NCBI GenBank assembly: GCA_023398495.1
Contig: JAEWSG010000088.1
Span: 1-64,000, forward strand
Source: Bacillota bacterium
Lineage (GTDB): Bacteria > Bacillota > Clostridia > Acetivibrionales > Acetivibrionaceae
Length of the DNA stretch: 64,000 bases
Direction: 5' to 3'
Shown: piece by piece, positions 17,518 through 26,693 of the stretch
Layout of the letters: every line of letters begins with the position of its first letter
How positions within the stretch are numbered: position 1 is the first letter of the stretch
The notes under the pieces: model-generated
Databases searched by the model: none
Seen by the model: the letters and a program-made list of their open reading frames with translations, nothing else
What the model was told of the DNA's origin: nothing
Made by a program: the position numbers and the translations under genes

Positions 17518-17567
17518 AAAGCTGATTGGGTGCAAAGAACTTTATTGCAGCCAATCAGCTTTTTTAA
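17518..17567 (+). terminator. Terminator after the acyl-CoA synthetase gene
   Basis: Long stem AAAGCTGATTGG(G)TGCA / TGCAGCCAATCAGCTTT followed by T6 on the + strand. Confidence 0.9.
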
Positions 17568-17577
17568 TGAGTGCATT

Positions 17578-17757
17578 TACTAAATGTGAAGAAAAATATT
17601 CCAGAAACTTAAGTTTCGCAGTCTAGAGACTGTAAATACTCCTCGGGGTCGAGCAAAACTCGCTTCGCTCAAACAATGCTCTCCCTTTCCTCGTCGTATT
17701 AACAGTCTCTACAACTTGCTTCACAATGTTTCTTCCATATTTTTCTTCACTTAAATA
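17578..17757. repeat. 180-bp palindromic element (MITE-like)
   Basis: Two arms of about 60 bases in inverted orientation: the left begins TAAATGTGAAGAAAAATATT and the right is the complement of TTTAAGTGAAGAAAAATATG; both continue to a shared GTAGAGACTGT-type inner end (left TAGAGACTGTAAATAC, right complement TAGAGACTGTTAATAC). The 55-base centre contains GAGCAAAACTCGCTTCGCTC and GCTC, which can form an inner hairpin. Transcribed, it would fold into a long rod. No coding capacity. It lies between a terminator and the 3' end of rsfS. Confidence 0.8.
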
Positions 17758-17790
17758 ATCTAATTGTATATTTAACAAGTCTTAGCTGCT

Positions 17791-18126
17791 CTATCTGTGG
17801 AGTACTCCATCAGACCAAAGCCTCTCAAGGTTATAGAACTCCCTGTCTTCTTCATGAAAAACATGAACAACTACAGAGTTAAAATCAAGTAGAATCCATC
17901 TTGCACTGTTATAGCCTTCTTTTCTAAGAAGTTCTACATTTATTTCCTTCATTTTCTCTTCCACTTCATCAGCAAGGGCCTTAATGTGAGTTGTTGATGT
18001 ACCGCTGCAAATGACGAAATAATCTGCAATGACTGTTACTTCCCTGATATCTATATTCCTTACATCCTTTGCCTTTTTGTCTGTTAAAACCTCTGATATC
18101 CTTTGTGCAATTATATTTGACTCCAA
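17791..18126 (-). CDS. rsfS: Ribosome silencing factor RsfS
   Basis: 111-aa RsfS/YbeB/Iojap protein. It binds uL14 on the 50S subunit and blocks joining with 30S when nutrients are short. Core motifs: DVRNIDIREVTVIADYFVIC, GTSTTHIKALADEVEEKM and ARWILLDFNSVVVHVFHEE. The start is a TTG directly after the TAA of the upstream LytR_C gene, with GGAG overlapping that stop, so translation is probably coupled. The cluster nadD-yqeK-...-rsfS is a conserved Firmicutes arrangement. Confidence 0.95.
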   Translation of the reverse strand: MESNIIAQRISEVLTDKKAKDVRNIDIREVTVIADYFVICSGTSTTHIKALADEVEEKMKEINVELLRKEGYNSARWILLDFNSVVVHVFHEEDREFYNLERLWSDGVLHR

Positions 18127-18127
18127 C

Positions 18128-18730
18128 TTACTCCATCCTCTCCAAATTTAATCTAGTCTTTAAATCTTTTATAGTAAGGCTAAAATCATCACCTAGTATT
18201 ACCAAAATATCAAACCTCGAATTATTATCCAATTCCTTTTTTGTTTTCTTAATGTCCAGCAAATTCATAACTCCACTGCCTGAAACATTCTCATTTTTCT
18301 CTATTACAACAGAACTTACTCTCTTTAGTGAAGCATCATTTCCTGCACCTACAATAAACCCATAAGATTCAAGCACCGCTCTGACTTGCTCTGCAAGTCC
18401 GCTTAACCCTGTGTAATTTACAACCTTTACACTTACCTCTCTATTGCTTATCATAGTATCTCTGACTTCTTTCATAGCTTGGTTGACAGGAGAAACGGTT
18501 GTTTCTGCATTTGCTGTGTGTAAGTTACCTGAAGTATTTTCTACGGCAATAGCTTGAGAAGGTGTAGCTGTGACAATTTGCCCTCCACTAGCCTCCTCTG
18601 ATTTGCCTTTCAAAAATAATCTACATCCGAAAAATATCCCGGCACCAGCTAAAATCAACAGAACTACTGATATTATTACCCGCTTAAAGCTCTTTACTCT
18701 AATCTTTCCAAGTCCTTTTTTCTTATCCAT
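18128..18730 (-). CDS. LytR_C-domain membrane protein without an LCP domain
   Basis: 200 aa: short basic cytoplasmic tail, one membrane span (about 17-38), a low-complexity linker, and a C-terminal LytR_C domain (about 95-185; VSVKVVNYTGLSGLAEQVRAVLE) that normally follows the LytR-CpsA-Psr catalytic domain in cell-wall glycopolymer ligases. The LCP domain itself is absent. I start at the ATG at 18730 because GGGGGAG lies 10 bases upstream. The gene overlaps functionally with rsfS downstream. The role is unknown; in related cluster layouts an LCP protein sits at this place, so it may be a reduced relative. Confidence 0.75.
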   Translation of the reverse strand: MDKKKGLGKIRVKSFKRVIISVVLLILAGAGIFFGCRLFLKGKSEEASGGQIVTATPSQAIAVENTSGNLHTANAETTVSPVNQAMKEVRDTMISNREVSVKVVNYTGLSGLAEQVRAVLESYGFIVGAGNDASLKRVSSVVIEKNENVSGSGVMNLLDIKKTKKELDNNSRFDILVILGDDFSLTIKDLKTRLNLERME

Positions 18731-18847
18731 AGTACATAAGCTCCCCCACAACAATACCCTTAAAATCCCGGCAACAAACATAATTACCCCGGTTTTATCT
18801 ACTGCAGCTTCCGCTGAGGAATGCATTCAATAATTAAATCTATATAT

Positions 18848-19414
18848 CTACTTCATGTTCATCATAATGTAATTCCATGAATCTATTGTATCTTTCTGAA
18901 TAAGCTGCTTTTTCTTAACTAAATGCTTTATTGTGTTAACCAGAGAAATAATCATCCCCGTATCGAGATCCTCATAGACAGCCTTCCTTATTTTATCAAC
19001 TTCTGTGAAATTTCTTCCCGGCTCAATGTAGTCTGCCAGAAAAATTATTTTGTCCAAAACAGTCATATTTTTGCGTCCTGTTGTATGACAGGATATAGCT
19101 CCGAGAATTTCTTCATCCTCAATCCCATACTCATTTTTTGCTAAAACCGCTCCCACAGGTCCATGGAGTAGCTTTGGCTCTAAAGCAGATATATCGTCTA
19201 TTTCGATATTATTTTCCCTGCATATTTTTAGAATCTCCTCATTTCTAATTTCTCTGGCACAGTCATGGAGAATGCCGGCCAATTCAGCCTTTTTAACATC
19301 AAACCCATTTAATTCTGCAAGCCTCCTGGCAGTTTCCATAACACCCAGTGAATGTTTAAACCTTTTAGGGGATAAAATCCCCCCCAGCCTATCCCTGATT
19401 TCGTTTAGTGTCAT
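18848..19414 (-). CDS. yqeK: HD-domain hydrolase YqeK
   Basis: 188-aa HD phosphohydrolase. Metal ligands are visible in KHSLGVMETARRLA, HDCARE (HD pair), HGPVGAVLA, and SCHTTGRKNM/FLADYIEPGR. YqeK proteins of Firmicutes hydrolyse diadenosine tetraphosphate symmetrically. Cytoplasmic. It directly follows nadD (40 bases), the usual arrangement. Confidence 0.93.
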   Translation of the reverse strand: MTLNEIRDRLGGILSPKRFKHSLGVMETARRLAELNGFDVKKAELAGILHDCAREIRNEEILKICRENNIEIDDISALEPKLLHGPVGAVLAKNEYGIEDEEILGAISCHTTGRKNMTVLDKIIFLADYIEPGRNFTEVDKIRKAVYEDLDTGMIISLVNTIKHLVKKKQLIQKDTIDSWNYIMMNMK

Positions 19415-19453
19415 TAATCAATACCTCTTAATAATAACTTTCAATCCTAACGC

Positions 19454-20080
19454 TTATACCTCTTCAAGGTACAAGCTGTTTTCTTTTATGTAGTCTTCTA
19501 CAGCTTCAGGGACAAGATATTTTATTGTCTTCCCTTGTCTTATCCTATTTCTGATTTCAGTAGAAGATATCTCAATAAGAGGAGTATCAATAAAGTGTAT
19601 TATTGCCCCAAAAGTATCTCTCAGGTATTCCATTTGCCTGTTAAAACCTTCGATATCATTTCCAGGGCGCAAAACAGCAATAAATTCGCACACTTTAAAT
19701 ACTTCCTGATAGTTCCTCCATGTAACCAGATCATTTAAAACATCTGCCCCGATTATATAATACAACTTCGCATCCTCGCCATAAATCTCTCGCAGACTTT
19801 TCACAGTATCAATAGTATATGTATAGCCGCCACGTTCAACCTCAATCCTGGATTCATAAAAACCAGGGTTATTCTTTACTGCCTGATGAACCATATTAAA
19901 TCTGTGTTCCGCTTCTGCAACATCACTTAGATTTTTATGAGGTGGCATGCCGGACGGAACAAAAAGCACCTTTTCAAGTCCAAACTCATCCCTTACCAAC
20001 TCTGCAACAATCAAATGTCCGTAGTGTATGGGATTAAAAGTCCCTCCGGAAATACCTATTTTTTTAGGATTATCCTTCAC
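19454..20080 (-). CDS. nadD: Nicotinate-nucleotide adenylyltransferase
   Basis: 209 aa, converting nicotinate mononucleotide plus ATP to deamido-NAD. Nucleotidyltransferase signature ISGGTFNPIHYGHL near the N-terminus (about 10-23) and the ISSTEIRNRI motif near residue 175. A longer reading up to 20152 starts inside the upstream glucokinase gene; the GTG at 20080, seven bases past the ROK stop codon, with AAGGG upstream, puts the protein start right before the conserved motif. Confidence 0.93.
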   Translation of the reverse strand: MKDNPKKIGISGGTFNPIHYGHLIVAELVRDEFGLEKVLFVPSGMPPHKNLSDVAEAEHRFNMVHQAVKNNPGFYESRIEVERGGYTYTIDTVKSLREIYGEDAKLYYIIGADVLNDLVTWRNYQEVFKVCEFIAVLRPGNDIEGFNRQMEYLRDTFGAIIHFIDTPLIEISSTEIRNRIRQGKTIKYLVPEAVEDYIKENSLYLEEV

Positions 20081-20087
20081 ATCATCA

Positions 20088-21050
20088 CTACCCTTTTTTC
20101 CCTTTGATAATAGCCAGTGAACCGTAAATAATAGCATCATCTCCAAGTGCACTTCTCACAATTTCAGTCCCCTTGAGAATCTCCGGCAATGTAAATCGTC
20201 TTACATAATCCTTTATTTTAGGCATGATATAGTCACCAAGGGATTCTAAAACACCGCCTCCAAGCACTACCATATCAGGTGCAAATATATTTATCAGATT
20301 TCCTGTACCGGCTGCGAGATAATAAATAGCCCTGTCCATGACTTCTAACGCAACGCAGTCTTTTGCATCTATGGCCTCTTTTAAGTCTTTGCTTTTGATT
20401 ACTGCAGCATCTTCCATTAAGTCCTTCAATACTGTTTTTCTTCCCCTTTCAATCTGGACCTTGATTTCTTTAGTTATTGCAATCTTACTTGCATAAGCTT
20501 CAAGACAACCCCTCTGTCCACAATTACAATATGGACCTTCGGTATTTACACTCATATGTCCTAATTCTCCGGCATCATGCCTTTTTCCGGTAAACAGCTT
20601 ATTATTGATTATAAACCCGCCGCCTACTCCAGTGCCTATAAATAAACCCACAACATTTTCTTTCTTCGTTGCTACTCCATACTTCCACTCACCGAGCATT
20701 CCAATATTGGCATCATTTCCAATAAAGAACGGGATGCCGAATTTATTCTCCATGACCTTTTTTATATCATAGTTTTTCCATGGAAGATTGGGAGTATAAA
20801 GTATTTCTCCTGTTTCTTCATTTATTACACCTGGTGCTCCTGCACCTATTGCTGCTATCTCCTTCTTATCTATTCCCGACTCTTTTATAATCTCATCGAC
20901 TACATCTACTATTCTTTCTTCAATCTTTTCAAATCCCTTATCTGCCTTGGTCTTTTTCTTAACCTTCAAGATTATATTATCTTTTTCGTCCAGAAGTGCT
21001 CCAAGTACCTTTGTGCCACCAATATCCAGACAAATGTGTTTCTTGCCCAT
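20088..21050 (-). CDS. glcK: ROK-family glucokinase
   Basis: 320 aa ATP-dependent sugar kinase. ATP-binding motif CLDIGGTKVLGALLD (about 7-21), sugar-binding GNDANIGMLGEW, GTGVGGGFI, EXGH as AGELGHM and the ROK zinc motif CNCGQRGCLEAYAS (about 169-182). No N-terminal HTH, so it is an enzyme rather than a NagC/XylR repressor. It probably phosphorylates glucose released by the beta-glucosidase encoded 2 kb upstream. It sits directly before nadD. Confidence 0.9.
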   Translation of the reverse strand: MGKKHICLDIGGTKVLGALLDEKDNIILKVKKKTKADKGFEKIEERIVDVVDEIIKESGIDKKEIAAIGAGAPGVINEETGEILYTPNLPWKNYDIKKVMENKFGIPFFIGNDANIGMLGEWKYGVATKKENVVGLFIGTGVGGGFIINNKLFTGKRHDAGELGHMSVNTEGPYCNCGQRGCLEAYASKIAITKEIKVQIERGRKTVLKDLMEDAAVIKSKDLKEAIDAKDCVALEVMDRAIYYLAAGTGNLINIFAPDMVVLGGGVLESLGDYIMPKIKDYVRRFTLPEILKGTEIVRSALGDDAIIYGSLAIIKGKKG

Positions 21051-21150
21051 TTGATCATCTCCATCCTTTGAAAATCAGCAAGCTATATAAATATGATTGT
21101 ACATAAAATTTAACCAATCTTCAAGAAATTATTACAGATTGATGAAAGTA

Positions 21151-21723
21151 TTAAACTTTTTCAAAAACAGCTTTTAAATCAATTTCAAGGTCTGGGAAAA
21201 TTGAAACTTTCACCTTATCCTCATCAGTGTACATTTCCGGTCTTCCATATCTGCCGTTGTTCTGCAAAGTAAACACACTTACTATCTTTTGTTCCGGCTC
21301 TACCACCCAATACACTTTAACTCCCGCTTTCTCATACTTATTGAATTTATCAACCCTGTCTTTTTTCGCCGACGATGGAGACAGTATCTCTATAATCATT
21401 TCAGGAGAACCCTTACAACCACGTTCGTCCAGCTTAGAACTATCACACACAATAGTTATATCCGGCTCAACTACGTTTTTTATATCCTTATCATTCTTTT
21501 CAACATCTAGTCTTACGCAAAAGGGAGCATGATAAACCTTGCAAGGCTTACCTCTTAAATATGATCCAATTTGCAAGTATATCTCACCGGAAATCTCCTG
21601 ATGTACTCTAGAAGGTGCTGCTTGCATATAGGGTACACCATCAATAATTTCCCATCTCTCGTTTTCATCCCATGTCAAATAATCATCATAGGAATATTTT
21701 TGTTCAGATTTTGGCAATGGCAT
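21151..21723 (-). CDS. Uma2 family (DUF820) PD-(D/E)XK nuclease-like protein
   Basis: 190 aa. The Uma2 fold is shown by YDDYLTWDENERWEIIDGVPY, VEPDITIVCD, GSPEMIIEILSPSSAKKDRVDKFNKYEKAGVKVYWVVEPE, with the putative active-site Asp, Glu and Lys in PDI, EIL and the following K. The family is widespread but its target and role are not established; many copies are thought to be selfish or regulatory. I start at the ATG (21723) with AGGAG 10 bases upstream; a GTG three codons earlier is possible. Confidence 0.85.
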   Translation of the reverse strand: MPLPKSEQKYSYDDYLTWDENERWEIIDGVPYMQAAPSRVHQEISGEIYLQIGSYLRGKPCKVYHAPFCVRLDVEKNDKDIKNVVEPDITIVCDSSKLDERGCKGSPEMIIEILSPSSAKKDRVDKFNKYEKAGVKVYWVVEPEQKIVSVFTLQNNGRYGRPEMYTDEDKVKVSIFPDLEIDLKAVFEKV

Positions 21724-21922
21724 TCTCAGCACTCCTATTCATCTTGTTTTCTATTTATTCATTATGTTACAATTATATTATCTATCACTAAACATATCAA
21801 TACACTTCTTCTACTAGAACACGTAGTTCAAAAAACACTCCGATGGAACAAAATCCAACGGAGTGAGCTTATATTTCAGTAGTATCTAAGATGTTAATTA
21901 ACTAATTCAAGCTACACTTCAG

Positions 21923-24196
21923 TTATTCCCCCAATTCTTTTAAAAGCTCATCCACCATATCCTGGGTTACTTCCCCCACACTAAATCCCGGCAATGCTCG
22001 TAAAGGTAAATATTTTAGCATCTCAGTTATGATAGTTTTCTTCACTCCTTTTAAGCCTTTTTCCATTCCGAATATTTTCAAATAATCATGAATAACTTTA
22101 TTTGCTTTAACTAATCCGTCAGGGTCCTCAATAATATCTCCAACCGTTGAATTTCTATCATATTTCTTGCTTATTTTTGTTGTAGAATTAACTCTGACAA
22201 GCCCACTTAACACAATTTCCTGCGAAGACTTTCCGATAAGTATCTCAAACTCTCCCGTCTCCACATGCCAATCTTTTATCTTAGTATTGTAATAAGCAAA
22301 AGCTCTTTTGCTCAAAGTAAAAGTCACTGTCTTTTCCTCACCCACACCGAGTTCGACTTTTTCAAACCCTTTGAGCTCCTTATCAGGTCTAACAACACTT
22401 TTTTCAACATCTCTTACATATAGCTGAACGATTTCTTTGCCAGGCACTTTTCCAATATTTTTAACCCTCACACTTACATTCAGTACCTCAGTATCAAGGA
22501 GTTCATTCTTACTAAGTTTTAAATCGCCATATTCAAAATTAGTGTAGCTAAGTCCAAAGCCGAAAGGGAACAGAGGTTTTATATTTTTGGCATCGAAATA
22601 CCTGTAGCCTACAAACAATCCTTCCCTGTATTCAACACGATCTCCTTCCCCTGGGAAATTCAGATATGAAGGATTATGACTTAGCTCCATGGGGAAAGTT
22701 TCAGCTAATTTGCCACAAGGACTGAAATCACCAAATAATATATCTGATACTGCATCACCTGTAGCCTGTCCGCCAAGGTAGGTTTCCAGCACAGCTTTAA
22801 CCATGGTTATCCATGGCATTTCTATAGGTGAACCGTTGCTTAATACAACTACTGTTTTGCTTTGCACTTCTGATACTGCCTCAATCAGTTTTATGTGATT
22901 TTCAGGCATTCTTAAATGCTCCCTGTCGTATCCTTCTGATTCATATTCCTCGGTTAATCCCGCAAATACAACGGCGACATCAGACTTTAACGCAACTTCC
23001 CTCGCCTCATTAATCAGCTTTTCATCTACACGGTCATTTTGTAAGTCATATCCCCGACAATAGGTTATTTCAGCCTTTTGGCCAACAGCCTTAACTATTC
23101 CATCATAAGGATTTTCAAGCATAAGGGGGTTGACATGAGAACTACCGCTGCCCTGATACCTTGGCTCCTTTGCAAAAGCTCCAATCAATGCTATAGTGCC
23201 TTCTCTTCTTAAAGGAAGAATATCATCCTCATTTTTCAACAGAACCATAGTTTCTCTTGCAGCTTGCCTCGCCAATTCGTGATGAACTTTTTTATCAAAA
23301 GTCGCATTTGCCTTCTTATTGTCAACAGCCCTGAAGATTATTCCTAACAATCGTTCTAACGCCTTATCAAGAATTTCTTCCGACAATGTGCCTTTTTTAA
23401 CAGCAGCTACTATTTCCTTGTCTCTCTCTCCACCACTTGAAGGCATCTCTAACTCCAACCCGGCTTCAAGTCCAGGTACTCTCTCATTAACTGCTCCCCA
23501 ATCCGACACTACAAAACCGTCATGCTCCCATTCATGTCTCAATATTTCGGTAAGTGTATACTTATTTTGCGATCCGAATTCACCATTAATTCTGTTATAA
23601 GAGCACATGACCGTCCATGGCTTTGACTGCTTAACAGCACCCTCAAAGCTTGCAAGATAAATTTCACGTAGTGTCCTTTCATCTACAACTGCATCAACAG
23701 TCATTCTTCTATGCTCCTGATTATTAGCACAGAAATGCTTTAATGATGTACCAACCCCTTGGCTTTGAACTCCCTTGATGTGACTTGCCGCCATTTCACT
23801 TGAAAGGTAAGGATCTTCAGAAAAGTACTCAAAATTCCTCCCACATAAAGGTGAGCGTTTTATATTAGCTCCGGGCCCTAAAAGTATAGAAACACCTTCA
23901 GCCTGACACTCCTCCCCTAAAGCTATTCCGATCCTCTCTACAAGCTTTCTGTCCCATGAACAGGCCAAGCCTGCAGCAGTAGGAAAGCATGTAGCCGGTA
24001 TACTGCTATGAATGTCAGTTAACTCTTCTACACTATCATCTTGCTTCCTTAATCCGTGAGGACCGTCAGTCATCATAATTGAAGGTATTCCAAGCCTTTC
24101 GACAGCTTTAGTCTTCCAAAAATCCAAACCGGAACAGAGACTTGCTTTTTCTTCCACAGTCATTTTGCTAATAATTTCATTAATATTCCTAACCAT
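21923..24196 (-). CDS. bglB: GH3 beta-glucosidase (BglB-like)
   Basis: 757 aa with no signal peptide, so cytoplasmic. Hydrolyses cellobiose and short cellodextrins to glucose. Order: GH3 N domain with KHFCANNQEHRRM and the nucleophile in FVVSDWGAV (Asp232); GH3 C domain with GSGSSHVNP and VVFAGLTEEYESEGYDRE; C-terminal fibronectin III-like domain (about 585-655, VSVRVKNIGKVPGKEIVQLYV). Length and order match clostridial BglB. It complements the extracellular cellulase and the ROK kinase encoded nearby. GGGAGG precedes the ATG. Confidence 0.93.
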   Translation of the reverse strand: MVRNINEIISKMTVEEKASLCSGLDFWKTKAVERLGIPSIMMTDGPHGLRKQDDSVEELTDIHSSIPATCFPTAAGLACSWDRKLVERIGIALGEECQAEGVSILLGPGANIKRSPLCGRNFEYFSEDPYLSSEMAASHIKGVQSQGVGTSLKHFCANNQEHRRMTVDAVVDERTLREIYLASFEGAVKQSKPWTVMCSYNRINGEFGSQNKYTLTEILRHEWEHDGFVVSDWGAVNERVPGLEAGLELEMPSSGGERDKEIVAAVKKGTLSEEILDKALERLLGIIFRAVDNKKANATFDKKVHHELARQAARETMVLLKNEDDILPLRREGTIALIGAFAKEPRYQGSGSSHVNPLMLENPYDGIVKAVGQKAEITYCRGYDLQNDRVDEKLINEAREVALKSDVAVVFAGLTEEYESEGYDREHLRMPENHIKLIEAVSEVQSKTVVVLSNGSPIEMPWITMVKAVLETYLGGQATGDAVSDILFGDFSPCGKLAETFPMELSHNPSYLNFPGEGDRVEYREGLFVGYRYFDAKNIKPLFPFGFGLSYTNFEYGDLKLSKNELLDTEVLNVSVRVKNIGKVPGKEIVQLYVRDVEKSVVRPDKELKGFEKVELGVGEEKTVTFTLSKRAFAYYNTKIKDWHVETGEFEILIGKSSQEIVLSGLVRVNSTTKISKKYDRNSTVGDIIEDPDGLVKANKVIHDYLKIFGMEKGLKGVKKTIITEMLKYLPLRALPGFSVGEVTQDMVDELLKELGE

Positions 24197-24577
24197 AAAA
24201 TTCCTCCCTATGAATATTGAAAATATCTTATTTTCCTTTAATTTAAAAGCATTTCAAGATGCTCTTTGTCAATTTAAACTTACTCTAGACTTCCATATTA
24301 TTCTCTTCTTTATCTGCAATTACTATTCCTGCTTAAATAAGATAAGAATTTTTAATAAAGTTATTTTGGGTCACGTCGCACAAAAATAGAAAGCAACTTG
24401 TAACCTCAACAAACAACAATTGTTATAGTCTTATATAGTGGTGTAAAATTGACGGTTTACTGCAGACCGATTACATTTGAGGGATTGAAGAAATTTCGAA
24501 ATTGGCTTGAATAAAGTCTTTTAAAGGTTTTTGAAAACGGGAACTGCCTTAACTATGCGGGATGTAAAATCAAAAAC
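24197..24577. other. Gene-free region upstream of bglB
   Basis: About 380 bases with no gene seen. A stretch at about 24377-24415 (CGCACAAAAATAGAAAGCAA...TTGTAACCT) resembles the terminator region at 32340-32375, suggesting a decayed related hairpin. Confidence 0.45.
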
Positions 24578-24756
24578 TTAGCCCTGATACATTTTCAGGA
24601 CTACCTCTCCTTGAGTAGGATCCCAATAATACTCTCCTGTCTCAATCAAGGATAACACATTAGGATCCCCAGTTTTGCTTTTTATTTTATCTTCTCGGAA
24701 TATTCGAAGGTACGTAGATATCCAGGTTTTGGATCGGAACCATCAAGAGTATAATC
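24578..24756 (-). pseudogene. C-terminal gene remnant(s)
   Basis: Immediately after the stop codon of the stalk-domain gene, the same frame continues as DYTLDGSDPKPGYLRTFEYS and then stops; a second frame then reads KTGDPNVLSLIETGEYYWDP up to MYQG and a stop at 24578. Both have coding-like composition but no start. They look like the decayed end of one longer protein, either the adjacent gene's original tail or a separate gene. Origin not recognised. Confidence 0.5.
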
Positions 24757-26316
24757 TTAATTATAAACATCTATCGTTGTACCTACTGGCATTTTTGGAA
24801 TGCAATCTCCAAAGAAATCAGGAGTATAGTTGCATAGTTCAAGTTTATTATCTTGTATTAAATATTTATATTCGTAAGTATCACGATGCTCCCTTCCTAA
24901 ATCGATATATACATAAAAAATGATATTGCCATCTTCGTCAACTTCTTTTATAAAGTTATTGTCCTCAAAGAGTGTTGGCTTATTGAAAAGTTTAGTGTAC
25001 TTGTTGTTATTCAGCTCAATATAGCCAATCTCACTGTTATCTATAAGGTAGACTTTGTTGTTTGAATAATACATGGACCTAGGTTTAAGGTCAGATAACT
25101 TTAACAACTCTTTTTTTATTGGATTAAAACTATATACTCCAAACCCTAGATCATAAATGATATAGTTGCTTTCTGCAATAACCGAATTAGATTGATAGTA
25201 TGAGTCTTCATCTGTACTTTTCTTGATAGAATATCTTAATGGAGTTTTGTTGGTGTATAAAGTAAGTATAATTTTATCCTCATCAAGGTTTTCTTTATCT
25301 GGTATTCTTAAATGAAAATCTGCTTGATAATTATCTGTGCCTTGTTGTATATAATGTATGTACAAAACCGCATCATCTGAGCCATATAACAGCTGTACAT
25401 ACTCTGAATTTGCAATTGTAAACTCCTTATCTGTATCCATGTCAATATATTTGAATCCACAGATCCCTTGATATTTCAATTGGTTTACAAAGTACAGCCT
25501 GTTTCCTATTTTATTCATATTACTCATATAATCGGAAATACTTGAAAATTCGGTTTCTTTTTCTCCATTAGTTACCTTAAGTATTCTATTTGATTTATCA
25601 ACTATTGAGGAATCAACATAATAAAACTTACCGTTATAATAAGTAAGATCATAACTGTCAAGATTATTTATTTCTGCATTTGAAATCAATCTATTCTTTA
25701 AATCAGATTTCGATACAATGTATAGTTTGTTATCTTCACCTAAAGCCAGTATATATTTGCAGTCTTCAGCGTAGTCTTTAAATTCCAAAAATTCAATGTC
25801 AGATTTTATTGAGGATGAACCCTGAGTTTTTACAATAAAACCTCCATCAGATAGCATAAACTCTTTATTACTAACATTAACCGTTTTAGTACTACCGTCC
25901 CAATCGACCTCCATATCTAATGCCTCAGAAACGAAACGCAGAGGAACCATTGTTCTATCATCTTTTATAATTGGTGGTACCTCAAGTGTAACATACTTGC
26001 CAGAATCAGAAATTATGGCTGATTTTTCTCCAATTTTCAAACTTATATACTTTACAAGGTTACCTTTTTTTGTTTTTGTAGATGCTATGATGTTTTTATC
26101 TGCACTATTCCATTCAACATTAACGCCTAAAGCTTCAAATAACGCTCTAAAAGGTACAAGAGTTCTGCCGTTTTCAATAATAGGGGGAACGTCCATATTT
26201 AATTTTTTTCCGTTTATAATAACTTCAATATCAGATTTTGATGCGATTGCAGTTTGGGGGAATAACAAAATAATTATTGCCGAAAAGGCTATAAGGCATA
26301 TAAAAAGCTTGTTCAT
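24757..26316 (-). CDS. Secreted stalk-domain (copper amine oxidase N-domain-like) protein
   Basis: 519 aa with a signal peptide (1-25). Residues about 28-150 hold a stalk domain with the paired motifs VPPIIENGRTLVPFRALFEALG and VPPIIKDDRTMVPLRFVSEAL; the rest (about 160-510) is a repetitive, Tyr- and Asp-rich beta-strand region of DUF5050/propeller type, with short blades such as ILALGEDNKLYIVS and NKVYLIDNSE. Extracellular, function unknown; such proteins are abundant in cellulolytic clostridia. The stop is followed by further coding-like sequence, so it may be shortened. Confidence 0.8.
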   Translation of the reverse strand: MNKLFICLIAFSAIIILLFPQTAIASKSDIEVIINGKKLNMDVPPIIENGRTLVPFRALFEALGVNVEWNSADKNIIASTKTKKGNLVKYISLKIGEKSAIISDSGKYVTLEVPPIIKDDRTMVPLRFVSEALDMEVDWDGSTKTVNVSNKEFMLSDGGFIVKTQGSSSIKSDIEFLEFKDYAEDCKYILALGEDNKLYIVSKSDLKNRLISNAEINNLDSYDLTYYNGKFYYVDSSIVDKSNRILKVTNGEKETEFSSISDYMSNMNKIGNRLYFVNQLKYQGICGFKYIDMDTDKEFTIANSEYVQLLYGSDDAVLYIHYIQQGTDNYQADFHLRIPDKENLDEDKIILTLYTNKTPLRYSIKKSTDEDSYYQSNSVIAESNYIIYDLGFGVYSFNPIKKELLKLSDLKPRSMYYSNNKVYLIDNSEIGYIELNNNKYTKLFNKPTLFEDNNFIKEVDEDGNIIFYVYIDLGREHRDTYEYKYLIQDNKLELCNYTPDFFGDCIPKMPVGTTIDVYN

Positions 26317-26356
26317 TTTGACAACCTCCTGTTATCATAATTTTATATAATTATCC

Positions 26357-26466
26357 TCATGGATTTAATTTTTTCTCACTGTTAAAGAAAACCACAATGC
26401 CATTATTTTCGTCAGAAAACCTTATTACAGCTGCAGAACAAGGGCTTGTTCCAGTAATCTTTTCAT
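26357..26466 (-). pseudogene. C-terminal remnant of an unknown protein
   Basis: Open frame without a start reading VQLKDEKITGTSPCSAAVIR...NGIVVFFNSEKKLNP, ending in TGA at 26357. It abuts, in another frame, the truncated lipoprotein copy at 26470-26688, so two unrelated gene fragments are joined here. Family not recognised. Confidence 0.5.
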
Positions 26467-26469
26467 CTT

Positions 26470-26688
26470 TTAATTGTACCTAAATCTCCCATCATTTATT
26501 CCCAACGTCATATACGCATCTTCTGCAACAGGTCCTTCGTATTTATAAAGAAATCCTATACTTTCATCACCTTTTCTATAAATATTGTCCCCAGATATGC
26601 TTATATCCTGTCCATTTATTATTGCACCAGTTTGCAGTATACTTATCGTGTCTCCCTTTGCAACATTTCCTTTTATAACTTTTTTCAC
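26470..26688 (-). pseudogene. Truncated copy of the lipoprotein gene at 32427-33047
   Basis: 72 codons matching the middle of the 206-aa lipoprotein (KGDTINILQTGAIINGQD... region) with about 95% nucleotide identity over about 200 bases. The signal peptide, lipobox and both ends are missing. It keeps an ATG but has no ribosome-binding site of its own. Evidently a recent partial duplication; most likely not functional. Confidence 0.8.
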
Positions 26689-26693
26689 TTAAA

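Noticed and set aside
17641..17696. Centre of the palindrome considered as a tRNA or tmRNA-like fold
   Set aside because: No T-loop GTTCGA motif or acceptor-type ends.
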